DNA from: Daedaleopsis sinensis
Taxonomy: Eukaryota; Basidiomycota; Agaricomycetes; Polyporales; Polyporaceae
Reading direction: 5' to 3'
Length of the DNA stretch: 64,000 bases
NCBI GenBank assembly: GCA_033807695.1
Contig: CM066308.1
Span: forward strand, 3,658,001 to 3,722,000
The first letter of the stretch is position 1, and every line of letters begins with the position of its first letter. Shown in pieces: positions 47,236 through 59,576 of the stretch. The notes under the pieces were generated by a model, which worked only from the letters and a program-made list of their open reading frames with translations, made no database searches and was not told the origin of the DNA. Both the position numbers and the translations under genes were made by a program.

Positions 47236-49130
47236 GCACAGATAGTACGAATCCGATACAGGCAACAGAAGACGGAGCAGAGCGCCGAGGAGAGGAGGAT
47301 CGAGGAGAGGGGGGTCTGAAGAGGGGGGTCTGAAGAGGGGGAGGAGGGGATGCTGGCCGTCGCAGGACTTTTTGACATGCTTTATAGCGTGAATGGTGGT
47401 CCGTGCGCAATGCTATCCCCAGAAATCTGTTGGTGGGGTCATGCGAGCATCGGACTTTGGAGCCCGACACGGTCGGCTCCACGGTGTACGCAAGTTCCGA
47501 CCGGTACAAGCAGCCGGCTTGGCTTGAATTCTCGGCAGGGTCTCGCTAATACGTATACATCGTCAGGACTCACAGGGTCGGGTATCTCGGGGGAACACTC
47601 ATACCTTCCAACTTGTGTCTTGCCCGCTGTCTCTGGTAACATGCACTCTGAGTCTATGATCAGTGAGGTCTTTCGGCCAACCTTCAGGTTAGCAGTCTTG
47701 AATGGCAGCAGGGAGCACATATTCGGGGGCTCCCTTGCATGGGTGGCTATACTACTAAGTACGAAACTGCACCTCCGAGTCCGACTCCTCAGAGTGTGCC
47801 ACAGTACTAGAACCCGGGTTAGATTGGAAACAACAAGCTACGGCTCGCTCGCCTCCATTAATTCAGGAGGACGGTGGGACGACCCTGTTGACTAGCACCC
47901 TCGGTAAGTAGTAAGCGTACTGGGCTGGGAAGATCATGATTCTCGGCAGGATCTTCAACGGACCGCACCCGCTACGGGTACGTACCAATCGGCCTTGATT
48001 GGACATCATCAGCTCATGTCTATGTCTCAGCCTTAGCTCTGTCTGCACTGCTGGAACGTTAGGATTTGAGGCAGAGATGTTACACCCCCTGGTCAACAGC
48101 ATAGAGTGCAATGTAAAGTTCAGTCAGTGTAGTTGTAGTGCTCAACTTTCTGCGCGCAACTCGGACGAGGAGTCGGGAGGATACCCGACCTTAGTGAAAT
48201 TATGGGCAGAACTTATCACCATCACTACGGATATTACGAGTCGCCTAATGAGCACTGCATGTTCTAGACAGAACAGACTCGCCAATGTGCCCGTCCGATC
48301 TTAGACTTGTGGGTTTGCATGTGAGCATCCTAGTAGTTCACCTCCAGCCTGAGTGCCAGTAGACAGCACGAAGTGGGTGTATTACTGTTGGTCGCTCTCT
48401 CAGTACGAGAGTCATGAACCATGGAAGGGACATGATACTGCCAGTGAACTTGGGAGGAGGTCCCTGAGTTGCATCACTCGTGATTGATTGCACAGACGGG
48501 ACCACGACACAAGTAGTGGAATATGTCGGTGAAACCGGGTGGCGGAACCGCTACCACAATTCTGGTACTTTCAGCTCGCGGTGGCTGTTGCTTTGGAAAC
48601 TCGAAGCTCGAGCTCCAGTGCTCTCCGCTGTGCTCAGACAGACAGACTGTAGACTGAGTGCAACAATAATCTAGCCATAGGGTAGACATATAGCACCATG
48701 ACCGTGCAGTACACACCAATAGTCGCCGCATGGTCGTATGGGACATCTGAACATAGTACGTACATTATCAGGGTTGGCTAACAAGCTAACCTGATCTCGC
48801 TTCATGTTCATCCGAAGATTCAATCTCTCCCAAATTTCGGAAGCGATCGCGCAGCTTAGGATACTATCTTCACTTTGTTGCAGAAATTATCTGGTTTGGA
48901 ATTATTGTTTGTACCGTTTACAGCCAGGATGTCTAGTACAGTGCGAGTCGACGAGACTCGGAAACTATAATGTTAAGCAGCGGAACGAACAAGATTGAGC
49001 AAGCGACATTGTGCAGTCGTCGGGTTGCAATCCTGAGCCTGAATTCTTCACATCGAGACGGCGTACTCACGCTGCTGTACATATACTAGCAGTCGTCTTG
49101 AAGACGGCGCAGACTTTGCACCCTCCCAAG
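47236..49130 (-). other. Region with minus-strand coding-like segments (unit 3)
   Basis: First segment (47,605-47,720 approximately) is identical to unit 1. The second (near 48,500-48,700) begins V-A-V-P-P-P-G-F-T-D-I-F-H and is then frameshifted by a deletion. The stretch 48,850-49,090 is the most diverged part of the unit relative to both others. Confidence 0.3.
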
Positions 49131-49192
49131 TCTTTGCACCCTCTCGAACCCTCAGCGCGACCTCTACCCCTTCACACACACTTGCCACCACC

Positions 49193-49932
49193 ATGGGCCA
49201 CACTCTCGGTCGAACTCTCAAAGGTCAGGGCTACGCGCGCCGCGAGATACGCATGCGGAGCGAGCTTCGGATGGGAATGAACGCGACCGCGGGTGAGTGC
49301 ATCCTGACCTCGTCCCCGGGCCCGGTAGTGACCGCTCTCTGGCAGCCTTCCTCACGGGGGATCCCAAGGCCCGGATGCGCTGGTCGCTCGAGACGTACTG
49401 GCGCGATCTCTACATGCGCCGCCGGCTCAAGGTCGTGAACTTCCCGCCCGACATCCGCTTCACGAACCCGAGCAAGATCACGGGCCTCGCGCGCATCGGC
49501 CGCCTGCTCGAGCTCTGGAAGAGCGGCGAGATGCACTTTGCGCCGGTCTCGGACGAGGAGCACGCGGCCGCGGCGGAGAACCCACTCCTCGCCGCCCCGG
49601 GCCCGCTGCACGACGGCATCCGGGCGCGGCTCGGCCGGCGGGACTTGAAGAAGCGGCGGCGGCGTCCTGTGACGAACCCGCACAACCTCCCCGGACGGTA
49701 CGAGCGCAACGGGCCCAAGTCGGCCGCCGTCGTCACGGATGCGATGGAGGCGGTTGTCGACGCGGAGATCCGTCGCGAGAGGGAGGAGGACCCGCTCGCG
49801 ACGATGGAGTTCCGCGACGAGGAGGACGAGCGGTTCTTGCGTCGGGCTGAGCGGCGCCGTCGTATGGTGCGGATCATCGTGTCGGATCCGCTCGCGGAGT
49901 GGCGTGACGAGAGCGGTAGGCTAGTTATTTGA
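49193..49932 (+). CDS. X protein (unit 3)
   Basis: Exons 49193-49292 and 49346-49932, 228 residues, identical protein to unit 2 by eye; only silent or intronic differences were seen (for example GGG for GGA in the second exon). The upstream leader differs from units 1 and 2 before about 49,090, so its promoter is partly distinct. Confidence 0.7.
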
Positions 49933-50142
49933 TCTCGTTAGTCGCGTCGATACGAGTACTAGTTAGAGGCGGCGCCCGGTGCGCAATAAACCTCATTTGA
50001 TTTTGATCCAGCGGCGAGACGCTCTGCTTAAACCACCCGCGCGCCCCAATATTTCGGTTCGGACAGTCGAACCACAAGACGGGGACGCTCGGCCGGAAAT
50101 CAGGGAGGACTTACCGAGTTGTGTCATGGTTCGGGGTGGACC

Positions 50143-51678
50143 CTAGTGGGCTCGGATCCAGTACGCGTCCGGGCGCTGCTGACGGAAGATGCTGGGCAGT
50201 GGGAACGGTGAGTCGACTCACCTTGTTCCCATCCACGACCATCTATCGTCCTCACTCGTCGGCGGACCCAGCAGTCTGCGGCCGAACGCACTGCTATCGT
50301 CCCTGGTCCTCATGTCGTTGCTCAGGTCAGTGTCGCGTTGTACGCACCTGTGATTCACCTACTCACATGCCGAGTGCACAGTAGACGGTCCTCGTTGCGC
50401 CTCACTGAGCGGCGGCGAGCGCGCCAACTGTACGCACCGCATTTCCCTTCTCGCGTGGGCACGGACGGCGACGGGTGTTTCCGTAGTGGTAGACTATCGC
50501 GGTGAGTTTCTGCTTCAGCCTACGAATGCATCCCCCGCTCCATTCCGCGACTCGTAGGTGGAGAATGTGAAGGATACGCCTCTAGACATTGCCTCAGATG
50601 ACGGGGCCGTCGGTACTCGAATGCGGCGGCCCGGGCTCACCTTGTTGTTACGAACGAGTGCGACGCGGAACAGCTCGGGTCTGGGCATGTACCGCAGTAG
50701 ACACGACGTATCCCGCGCATCCTAGATGAGGATGCAGGGATACATCGCGTGCTGCTTTCTCGGCAGGAGCGCGAGACGAGTCGGGGGCGGCGGCGCACCT
50801 TGATCTCGAGCGCGTCTGGCGGCAGCGGGGCCCGGATACGACGGTTTCCGGGCTTGTGTCGGCAGGAGCGGGATTGGCGGCGTACCTTGCTGTCGCCGGG
50901 CGGTGGGATAGCTTGCACTCCGGGCATGTGCGGCAGCACGCAACGACGTCTCCCGAGCAGCCTGGGTGAGGATGCGGCTGTGAGACTGTTGTGATGGGAG
51001 GACGAGTCAGGTGTGGTAGCTCACCTTGCTGTCACCGGGCGGCGAGATGTCAGACGAGCTGGCGAGTGGTATTCAGGCCACTCAACAGGGAACCTCGGAC
51101 GCGTCGCGTCTCTCCTTCGTCATTCGCCGCATGGCCAAGCGACGTTGAGCGCGATCCCACCCGTCTTCCCGGAGGATCGTCGGCTCGGTAGCTCGCTGTG
51201 CTCTGCACGAGCTCCCGAGCCAGCGACTCTTCCCTGCTGTTCGAGGGACCCTGAGCCGGCGGTCCGAGTCGCCCGGTTCATAGCCAGAATGTATTTGTGA
51301 TTTACGTGTGCTCACTGCTCGTGCTATCGGCGATAGGAGGCATATGGACGTTGACTGTCACCGCAACACTGCGTCTTGACGCCTCTGACTGAGCCTGGAG
51401 TCGCAGCGGGAGCGGTCGCATTAGTACGCGTCCCATCATGGTGTGCATGACGTACCGTATGCGAAGTCCCGCGCACTTGGAGCCAGCGCGAGGTGAGAGC
51501 GGTACGTCGCGATCGTCTTGCGCGCGGTACCGGGAGCGGATGTGGAGGGCGCTGCGAGCTCACGAGAGCATGCCCGCTGCCGCAGCAATGGCCCTCGCAC
51601 AGCGGATTAGTGCAACGCACTGGGGACAGTCACGCTACAAACGTGGACGTGTTGGGCTCGTCTCGTCGGCTCGTCGGC
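50143..51678 (-). other. Z block, distal part (unit 3): hybrid of units 1 and 2
   Basis: 50,180-50,690 follows unit 1, 50,750-51,300 follows unit 2, and from about 51,300 it follows unit 1 again. It carries the same reversed-donor modules. The stop equal to 29,784-29,786 is kept with a silent CAT to CAC change just before it. Confidence 0.3.
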
Positions 51679-53206
51679 TCAGTAGCTCGTGCTCTGCATG
51701 AGCTCCCGAGCCGGCGACTTGTCCGCATTGTTGAGGACCTCTTTGCATTAGTACGTGTCCCATCACGGTACGCATGACGTACCGTATGGGGTATCGCACA
51801 AGACCGGCGTACTTGGAGGAGACGTTGGAGGCGTGCGGCGAGCACCCGCTGTGCAAGAGCAGATGCAGCGAGGCTCGCAGAGCTGTGCGAGTACTGTCGC
51901 GTCACGCATCGCGGGGAGTGTGCATGTCAGTGCGCAGGTCGCGAGAAGGAAAGCGGCGGCCGGGAGTGGCTGTACTTACCGTGTTGATCCGGCCACAGAT
52001 GGGCAGAAGTCGGGAGCCTCCGCTATGACGTCGTCGAACGTCGAACTCACTGCGCGCTCCCGAGTCCTCCCCTCCTCTCGTCTCTGTATCCGACACGCGA
52101 GAGTGACGTTCCGGTGTCGAGTGCGCTGGTGGACACGGTACAGGACGCCGAGAGCGGGCTGCGAGTTGCTTGCTTGCAAGCGATGCGAGAGAAGTGCGGA
52201 CGTGGGCCGTGGCGGAGACATCGGGCGTGCGGGAGCGACGATTTTCCCGAGTGAATCCGCCGCGCGTACTGACCGGAGAGGAGTGCAGCTTGCAGCTCAG
52301 CGGAGCCAGCGCGGACGGAGTCCGGGGCGGAGTCGCATCATCCGCGCGCAGAAGTTGAACGCGCCGGGTGAGTTGCTTGCAGGCCGATCGAGCAGGGGGG
52401 CCAAGTCACGGTCGCGGTTCCTGTCCCGCGGTGCTGTTGCGCATACAGTAAGCACCACGCATGTCCAGAGGACGAGGAATTGACCTGCATGCGTTTAGAT
52501 CAGTCCCGCGGTGCTGTAACGCATACAGTGAGCTCACCACACACGCGCATAATACGAAGAACTCACCGAGCAGCTCATCCACGCGGCCTTCGAGCGGGTG
52601 CGAAGGCGGAAGATGGCGGTCGAGAGCAAGGTAGGATAGGCGCCCGTGGGGGGAACGGAGAACGGAGGAGGGTAGCGGAATACGGTCCTCGTCGAGTACG
52701 GTGTCTTCGAGTAGCGTCCGGAATGTACCTGTTGCGCATACAGCGAGTGAGTGTATGCAGACGGATGATGTGCGACTCACCGAAGCAGCCACGCGAGCCC
52801 GACAGCATACAGGATCCCGCCGCGCCCTTACGGCAGGTATAGTAGGCCATTGGGCACTATCACACGAATTCAGCACGGTACGATCCACTTGCGGACACGC
52901 ACTTGCGTCCGAGTCCGCAGCCGCCGTACGTCGAGTCGCGGGTCCGCCGTCACGCGGGCCCGGGGTGTCGCCAAGCTGAACGCTGATCGTCGAATCGGCG
53001 GGGAGCCGAGCAGCACAGGAGAGCCCAGAGAGCTGCGACGGCGTCGTCTGCAGGCCCCCCCTCGACCGCACCCCCGACGGCGTGGACTTGGACGAGGGCA
53101 CGCCCCGTCGCATGCCACTGCCGCTGGCAGGTGCCGCCTGTCCCGGAGAAGCGCCCGGCCCGTTGTGGCGCAAATCGCGCGCAGCGACTAAAACGACTAT
53201 AACCAT
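51679..53206 (-). CDS. Z gene candidate (unit 3), low confidence
   Basis: Identical to unit 1 (31340-32867) by eye across all exon-like segments; TGA at 51679-51681. Its 5' end lies about 125 bp from and divergent to the fourth ZIP gene. Confidence 0.3.
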
Positions 53207-53331
53207 TGCAACTGCCCGTCATGACCACAACGCTCATTACGATCCTTGCCGCTTGCTGCGCTGTTCGCAGCCTCTGCCTTCGTGTCTTGTAGACTGGCGA
53301 CCACGATTACCACGGCATTTCTATCAACACC

Positions 53332-55010
53332 ATGGTCGGACTTCTGGCTATCCTCGTCATGTCCGCCTTGCTTGGGGCAGCCTCGTTCGGGACGGGCATG
53401 CTGCCACTCATGCTGGCCTTTTCCAGTACGTGCGTCATGCTGTTGATACTGTTAATCAGCGATGACACTCAAGCTCAGAGTCGTCCATGGCCCACCTGAC
53501 GGCGTACGGGACGGGCCTGTTGCTAGGCGCAGCGTTGGGGGTGGTCATACCCGAGTACGTCATCCATTCTACCATACCTCCTACTGCCTCCATGTCTCGC
53601 AGACGATGCTCATCCGTCGCCGCAGAGGCATCGAGTCACTAGTCGCGTCACAGGACCCGCCGCACTGGCCCGGCGACAAAATCTCTGCCGCCCTCCTGGC
53701 GGGCTTCATATTCATGCTTGCCGTGGAGAGCCGAGTTTCCCACTCAGCTCAAGGGTACCACGCGCTGACTGGGTCGGATTCCACCCCCCGGCAGCCCCAG
53801 CCGGACGACGTTTCGACTGTCGAATTCGACGTGGAGCTCGGCGAGCTCGAGCGCGAGCAGGGGATTGAGTCTGAGTTGTCGACAAGGCCAGGCACGCGCT
53901 CCAACATCAGTATCGGAGAGGGCCAGCAAGCAGCGTACCCGCTCACCGTAGGATTGGTGTTGCATGCGCTCGCGGATGGGCTTGCTCTTGGCTCTGCAGC
54001 GCTTTCAGATTTGGGCAACAAACCGGACGAAGACAAGTCGCTGTACCCCTCTGGGCTCTCTCTTGTCGTCTTCCTCGCTCTTGTGATCCATAAAGGTGCG
54101 TTTTTTTACCTTCAATGCATGTTCACGATAGGAGGGGACATATCGGGATTGCTGAGCACTTCGTCTTCGCCTTTCATGTTGCAATCTGTGTCACGCAATG
54201 TCCCCTGTTGGCGACGACGCTGTCTCATTGACATCCATTGCCTGCTACATAACATGGGTTCAAGCTTCTTGCTTTCGCCACCGCCGGATTCTGATAGTGC
54301 TAGAGTGGAACTCATGATTCCTATGCTTTTCTGGGCTAATGCTCACAAGAACCCATCTTGCACTCGTTCTTCTTGCTATGAGGCTGGCGTTGATTTAGGT
54401 TGTGCGACTGAGTCAGACGTCCAAGGCTTGATGTCAGAATATATCCATGCGGAATTACGGTCAAGGGTCAGAATTATGTTGACCTGCGCATGCGAAAATC
54501 CGGCTTCGCAGGTTGATATATATTTATTACCAGGCCGGCAACTCTTCTCCGTACCCCAAAATACCTGCGCAGTTGTTCACTGACATCTTTTCGCCGGATA
54601 TAGCACCGACTGCGCTCGCGTTGACAACATCTCTGCTCGCCACGTCACTCCCAGTGGAGCAGTGCAAAAAGCACCTCGCTATCTTCAGCGCGGCGACGCC
54701 TGTGGGTACGGTGATTTCTTACTTCCTGTTGTCGATGTCTGGCTATGGGGCAAGCGGTCGCAGTCAAGGACCTGGCTTCGCGCTGCTATTCTCGGTGCGC
54801 CCCCGAATTACCCGCCGATGACTGACACCTTCTGACATGCAACCGTGATAGGGAGGGTCCTTCTTGTATGTCGCGACAGTGTTGCAGCCATCACTGCCAC
54901 AGCTGCGCACGCCTACTGGCGAGACCGAGCACCGTTTGAAGCTATTCCTGACCATGACGGGGATGCTCACCCCGTATATCATTTCGGCCATCGTCGGCGG
55001 CGGCCATTAG
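53332..55010 (+). CDS. ZIP9-like zinc transporter (array unit 4, divergent)
   Basis: Five exons 53332-53425, 53479-53554, 53626-54095, 54604-54794 and 54852-55010; 990 nt, 329 residues. Most diverged ZIP: it has a 12-nt in-frame insertion giving R-S-N-I-S-I-G-E-G in the variable loop before TM4, several replacements there (for example I-E-S-E-L-S-T for F-D-S-E-S-P-S), and V-I-S-Y-F-L-L-S-M-S-G-Y-G-A-S-G-R-S in the TM5-6 region. A single inserted T makes the stop come right after G-G-G-H, dropping the last H-S-like residues. TM4 and TM5 motifs are intact. This is the right-hand end of the array. Confidence 0.88.
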
Positions 55011-55075
55011 CCATTCGTGAGGGGCGACCTTCGCGATGCGTCGATAGGAGACGTGCTCGTGCTCGTTTGTCGTGT

Positions 55076-55694
55076 ATTGTTCTGTCTGGGACCTAGCTTA
55101 AGTCAATAAAACGAGTTATTTAAGTCAGTGGGCGGTCCACCAACATGACACTCAAGTCCACATCCACGACCGTCGACGACTGTAAGTAGTACTTCTCAGT
55201 GTGCGGCCAGAATCCATATGACGTCAGTGCAGATCACCCTTCCATTCCAAAAAGACCAGCAGCCTCCTTAAGTTCGAGCAAGTGGTACTCATGAATAATT
55301 CTCCGTACAGTCATCTATGTATTAGTTGTTGTCGAGTCTCGAGTACGATGGGAGGGGAGGCAAAGCTGACAATTAACGATGACATAGAGATACGGTGGCG
55401 TCCATGCCGGCGGAGTGGAGGAAGCGCCCATAACCGTGGTTGAACTTTAAGCTTACGAGGCGCGTGTGGGCTCGAGCCGGAACGGTTTGCCTCGCACCTT
55501 GCTCCTTCCCTCCACCCCATCTCTGCGCCTCCCACCCTCCTCGGCGTCCTCACCGCGCGGTCTCTGCGTCATACAGCCTAAATAGCCCCGGGCACACAGT
55601 ACGCAGTCTTTAGTGGCGCAGCTCCTCCGCTTTCCCAGCCTCGGATTACAACGCCTTCGTGAACGGCCGTCTACGCAGCCTGCTACGAACCACC
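55076..55694. promoter_or_regulatory. KRE6-type gene upstream region
   Basis: Unique sequence after the array. The 200 bp before the start at 55695 is strongly CT-rich (55,480-55,690), the usual look of promoters in this window. Homology to the ZIP 3' spacer fades by about 55,075. Confidence 0.5.
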
Positions 55695-58610
55695 ATGCCC
55701 CCACCCCCTCGCAGAGTTCCCCCTCCGTCCAACTTCTACTATGCCGTCCCACAGAGCCCCGGCAGCCCGTCGACGAGCCGCTCCTACCAGACGGGCCACC
55801 AGCCGATGCCACAGCCGCACGTGTTTGGTCAATCAGCATCCAGGGCGCCGAGCCATCTCAGCTCCAGGAACGAAACCACCCAGGGAGTTGCGACAGGGCA
55901 GATCGGAGGAGGATATGGACCATACTCGGTGCGTAACCCAGCTATACTGTTCCGGACACCAGGTCCTGGTCCAAACATGACGAAGGAACTGCGACGTCTT
56001 GAGCTATTGCTTCACCTATCACCGCCACCGTGCATATATGCAGGGATAGCAGCGTCACCGCACGCCGCACGCCGGAATGCAAGCGGTCTGATCGACGCTC
56101 CTTTTGCAACTGCCTATCCCCATTTCTTGGTCAATGCTATGACGCAAGCGCGCCGAGGTGGTCGAAGATGCAGATGCGAAGATTGCTTCGAGGGAGGGAA
56201 GCCAATTCGGGCGATTCGAGGCGATTCAGGGGGAATCGTCGCGAAGCGTCCGTCGGTACTCCTCCAGCACGGTGCTGTCTATGCCTGTGATGAGGACACT
56301 GCTGCCTCGGGCCCTCCGCTGCCAGTCCTGCTTCAGTCGGAGGTGCGGCAGTGGTTCGAGAGCCTCGCATTCCCTCCACGACCGATTCTTGGGATGCACT
56401 TCGACCACCAGGGAGCGTTTACGTAAGGCATTTATGCGGAATCATGCTCTGTGAAGCGATGGGTCTGCTGTGGGGGTGGTCAAGAGTTGAAAACGACTCC
56501 ATGCACGAATCGGGTGCCAGAATCGCCGCAAATGCCCGCAGGAATCATCAGCGAAACCTACACATTTGGTCACCCACTCATCGTCATGTTTAGACTATTT
56601 GGACCAGTCTGCGATGCTTACGGCGTAACCATGTTGTATTATACCGCTGGAGGCTGATTGGTGCTAACGTTGGAAACAGTATGACCCGACGATGACGAAC
56701 GGTTCGCGTTCATACGCCAACTCGAGGTTCAGCAACGCACCCTCGGAGACCTCATTGAACACCACGAACGAAAAGACGACGACGACGGCGCCAGTAGCTG
56801 CGACGACGACGACTGCGACTGGACAACAGTACCCGTATCTGTGGGATACCAAGGATCCGGACTTGGACGATCCGCTCCACAATCCCGACCCCATCCGAGA
56901 TGCTGCCCTTGACCGTAGATGCGCTCCCTTCTCCTCTCGCGGATGGATGAACGCCTCCGCGCTCTTCATCATCACCGTCGGCCTCATTGTTCTCTTCGCG
57001 GGATATCCCATCATCGATCACTACATCCACCAGCCACCAAAAACGGCGGGGTTCAACCTCGGAGGGATCAATGGGACGGGACAGGTGCCGGATATCGCGA
57101 ACTTGCCGACATTGATCGATTCAGATACGCCCATGAACGTGCGGACGCGAAAAGGCACAGACGGGAAGAACTACAACCTCGTATTCAGCGACGAGTTCAA
57201 CCAGGACGGCCGCTCGTTCTACCCTGGCGACGACCCGTACTGGGAAGCTGTCGATTTTCACTACTGGCCCACTGGCGACCTCGAATGGTACGACCCCGCT
57301 CAGATCACCACAAAGGACGGCAAGCTGGTCATCACGATGCAGGAGGTTCAGAGCCACGATCTCAATTTCCGGAGTGGGATGCTTCAATCGTGGAACAAGT
57401 TCTGCTTCACGACGGGCTATATCGAGGTATCAGTCAGCATGCCCGGTAGCCCGCAGGCCGCCGGACTATGGCCCGCCGTGTGGACAATGGGTAATCTGGT
57501 GCGTTCTATGAAATGTCACCGTCGCTTCCTTGCCTCATGTCTCCGCAGGGACGCGCAGGGTATGGGGCCACGACTGAAGGAACGTGGCCTTACAGCTACG
57601 ACACATGCGACGTTGGAACCTTTCCGAACCAAACCGACATGTCCGGAAATCCCGTGATCGCGAAGACTGGTGGGGCAAACGGTGACCCTATCAGCTTTAT
57701 GCCCGGCCAGAAGCTTTCCGCCTGCACATGCCCGGGTTCAGACCACCCCGGTCCTGCTCCTAGTATCGGACGAGGGGTACCGGAGATCGATCTTTTCGAG
57801 ACTCAAATCGACGTAAGCCGTTTCCAGGGCGAGGTCTCCCAGTCCTTCCAGATCGCGCCATACAACTATCAGTACGACTTCAACAACGCCTCGGATGTCA
57901 CGACAATCTACGACTCCAGTATTACGAAGTTCAACACCTACAAGGGCGGCGTTTACCAGCAAGCAGTATCGGCCGTGTCGGACATCGACAACGATAACTA
58001 CGGAGGCAAGGGATACGCGACGTATGGCTACGAGTGGTGGTCAAATCCGAATAAACGCGACGAGGGGTACATCACATGGTACTCGCAGGGCCAGAAGACG
58101 TGGACGATGACGGCGGACACGATTGGACCGGATAGCCAGACCCAAATCAGCGGTCGACTTGTGCCAGAAGAGCCAATGGTGAGCAATGCAGCGATTTGCA
58201 CCCGAACGACCATTCCGTGCTGACAGGGTTCATAGTACATCATCTTCAACCTGGGCATGTCGCGTGAGTCGAAACCAAGTGGCTCTATCTGCTTGTTGCT
58301 GATCTGTTTGGTTCTACAGCTGGCTTCCAGAAACAAGACTTCATGCATCTCACATTCCCGACGCAGATGTATATCGACTACATCCGCGTGTACCAGCGTG
58401 ACGACGTCGGGATCGATGCGATGTCCTGCGATCCCCCGTCCCGTCCGACCTCCGATTACATCAACAAGTGAGTGTTTAATCTTCGTAAGACTAGTGGACG
58501 TATTCTCATGGTTTTGCAGCCACATGAACGCATACACCAATGCAAACTTCACAACATGGGATCAAGCGGGCTACACATTCCCCCGCAACTCCGCATACGA
58601 CGGCTGTTGA
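55695..58610 (+). CDS. KRE6: Beta-1,6-glucan synthesis protein, KRE6/SKN1 family (GH16-like)
   Basis: Type II membrane protein of the secretory pathway needed for cell-wall beta-1,6-glucan. Exons 55695-55928, 56680-57498, 57549-58178, 58236-58263 (28 nt), 58320-58467 and 58520-58610 sum to 1,950 nt, 649 residues, in frame. The start M-P-P-P-P-R-R-V-P leads to a Ser/Pro-rich cytosolic tail and G-Y-G-P-Y-S / Y-D-P across intron 1. Then Y-L-W-D-T-K-D-P-D-L-D-D, a TM segment A-L-F-I-I-T-V-G-L-I-V-L-F-A-G-Y, and the luminal domain with F-S-D-E-F-N, W-P-A-V-W-T-M-G and the catalytic-type E-I-D-L-F-E. The 28-nt exon yields N-L-G-M-S-P-G-F-Q-K-Q. Cysteine pairs and Y-I-D-Y-I-R-V-Y-Q-R close the fold. 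Intron 1 is 751 nt, far longer than the others. Confidence 0.95.
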
Positions 58611-59576
58611 TGACCTGCATGAGTTCTACCTGTCACTTTCACGGCACATTGCATATATCTTCCTATGACATACACCCATCACTACCTCGCTCTCACCATC
58701 TAGTGTCACCCCAGCCTCACACGACCCTATCAGCATCCATTGCATCTCATGACCGCTGCACGATCTCTCACGCATACATGTATGTGTATACACACCCCGG
58801 ACGATACGTAGTGTACATTATCGACATTTGCTAGCTGCGTTCCTGGCGCAATTCGTCCCCTTTGACTCGTTAAATCGCTTTACCTTCTCGTTATGTTTCG
58901 AGGCGCTTCTGCGCACGCCCAGGGACAGTCTTACACCGATTTGTTGAACGATTTATCATTTGCTTGTTTCCTGATATCACGCATCGTCGCACATTACACT
59001 CTCCTGAGCTCTGCGAGCAATATTAGACATGCAACTATATCATCTCGAATCGCGTTCTGAGGGTGGCGATTTGCTCGATTGGTGCATGTCACGTGAATAA
59101 TCTACGCGCCCTCTACTCTTGCGGCGTGCGCGAAGGAAGCTCAGCCCTTTCCTGCATGCATCCCACTCGCCCGACCCTGGCTTGTCCTTCTCGTCTTGCT
59201 TTGTGGCCCCTACGCACGCGTAAGACTCTACACACAACGCTGCATGCATAACAGCACCTTTGCGCAAGATCGCCGCGCCCTCATTGACCTTAGCGCTGCC
59301 TCCTCGGGTACAGGCGTCCCCGCCAATTGCAGAGACGCGTCCGGGTCTATGACAACCACGCAAGGGTGCGTCTGGTCGTCTCGTTTGGGGTGAGGGTGTA
59401 ATGCTTAGGGTCTGCTGGACTGGGTGGGATAGGCCGTGGAAGAACGTGAAACCTGTGGTTATCGAGACGCCTGCTGTAGGTCCTCCTTCTCATCTCCTCC
59501 TGCCCCGGGACATTGCGTCATTTTTCACTCCTGTGTACACTTCCTTGTCAAGAATCGCGGCACACGAGTGCAACCG
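58611..59576. other. Intergenic, KRE6 3' end and ULP2 promoter
   Basis: About 970 bp between two genes on the same strand. CT-rich runs at about 59,470-59,550 precede the next start. No gene seen. Confidence 0.5.

Larger units (their letters stand above)
22606..55075. repeat. Direct tandem array, roughly 10.2-kb cassette, three full units plus a partial fourth
   Basis: Units begin at the same CGTTGTGGCGC string at 22606, 32822, 42916 and 53161, giving unit lengths of 10,216, 10,094 and 10,245 bp. The fourth copy retains only the ZIP gene and fades into unique sequence at about 55,075. Over the first 3.2 kb (ZIP plus the region to about 25,860 and its equivalents) units 1-3 are essentially identical including introns. 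The middle differs by many substitutions and small indels, and the last third is again similar. Each unit carries ZIP(+), Y(+), W(-), X(+) and Z(-). The layout is what unequal crossover between direct ZIP-bearing repeats would give. Confidence 0.95.

Noticed and set aside
22606..55075. Array as a transposon, CRISPR array or rDNA repeat
   Set aside because: No transposase, reverse transcriptase, terminal inverted or long terminal repeats, no short regular spacers and no rRNA-like sequence were seen. The units are direct repeats of ordinary spliced genes.
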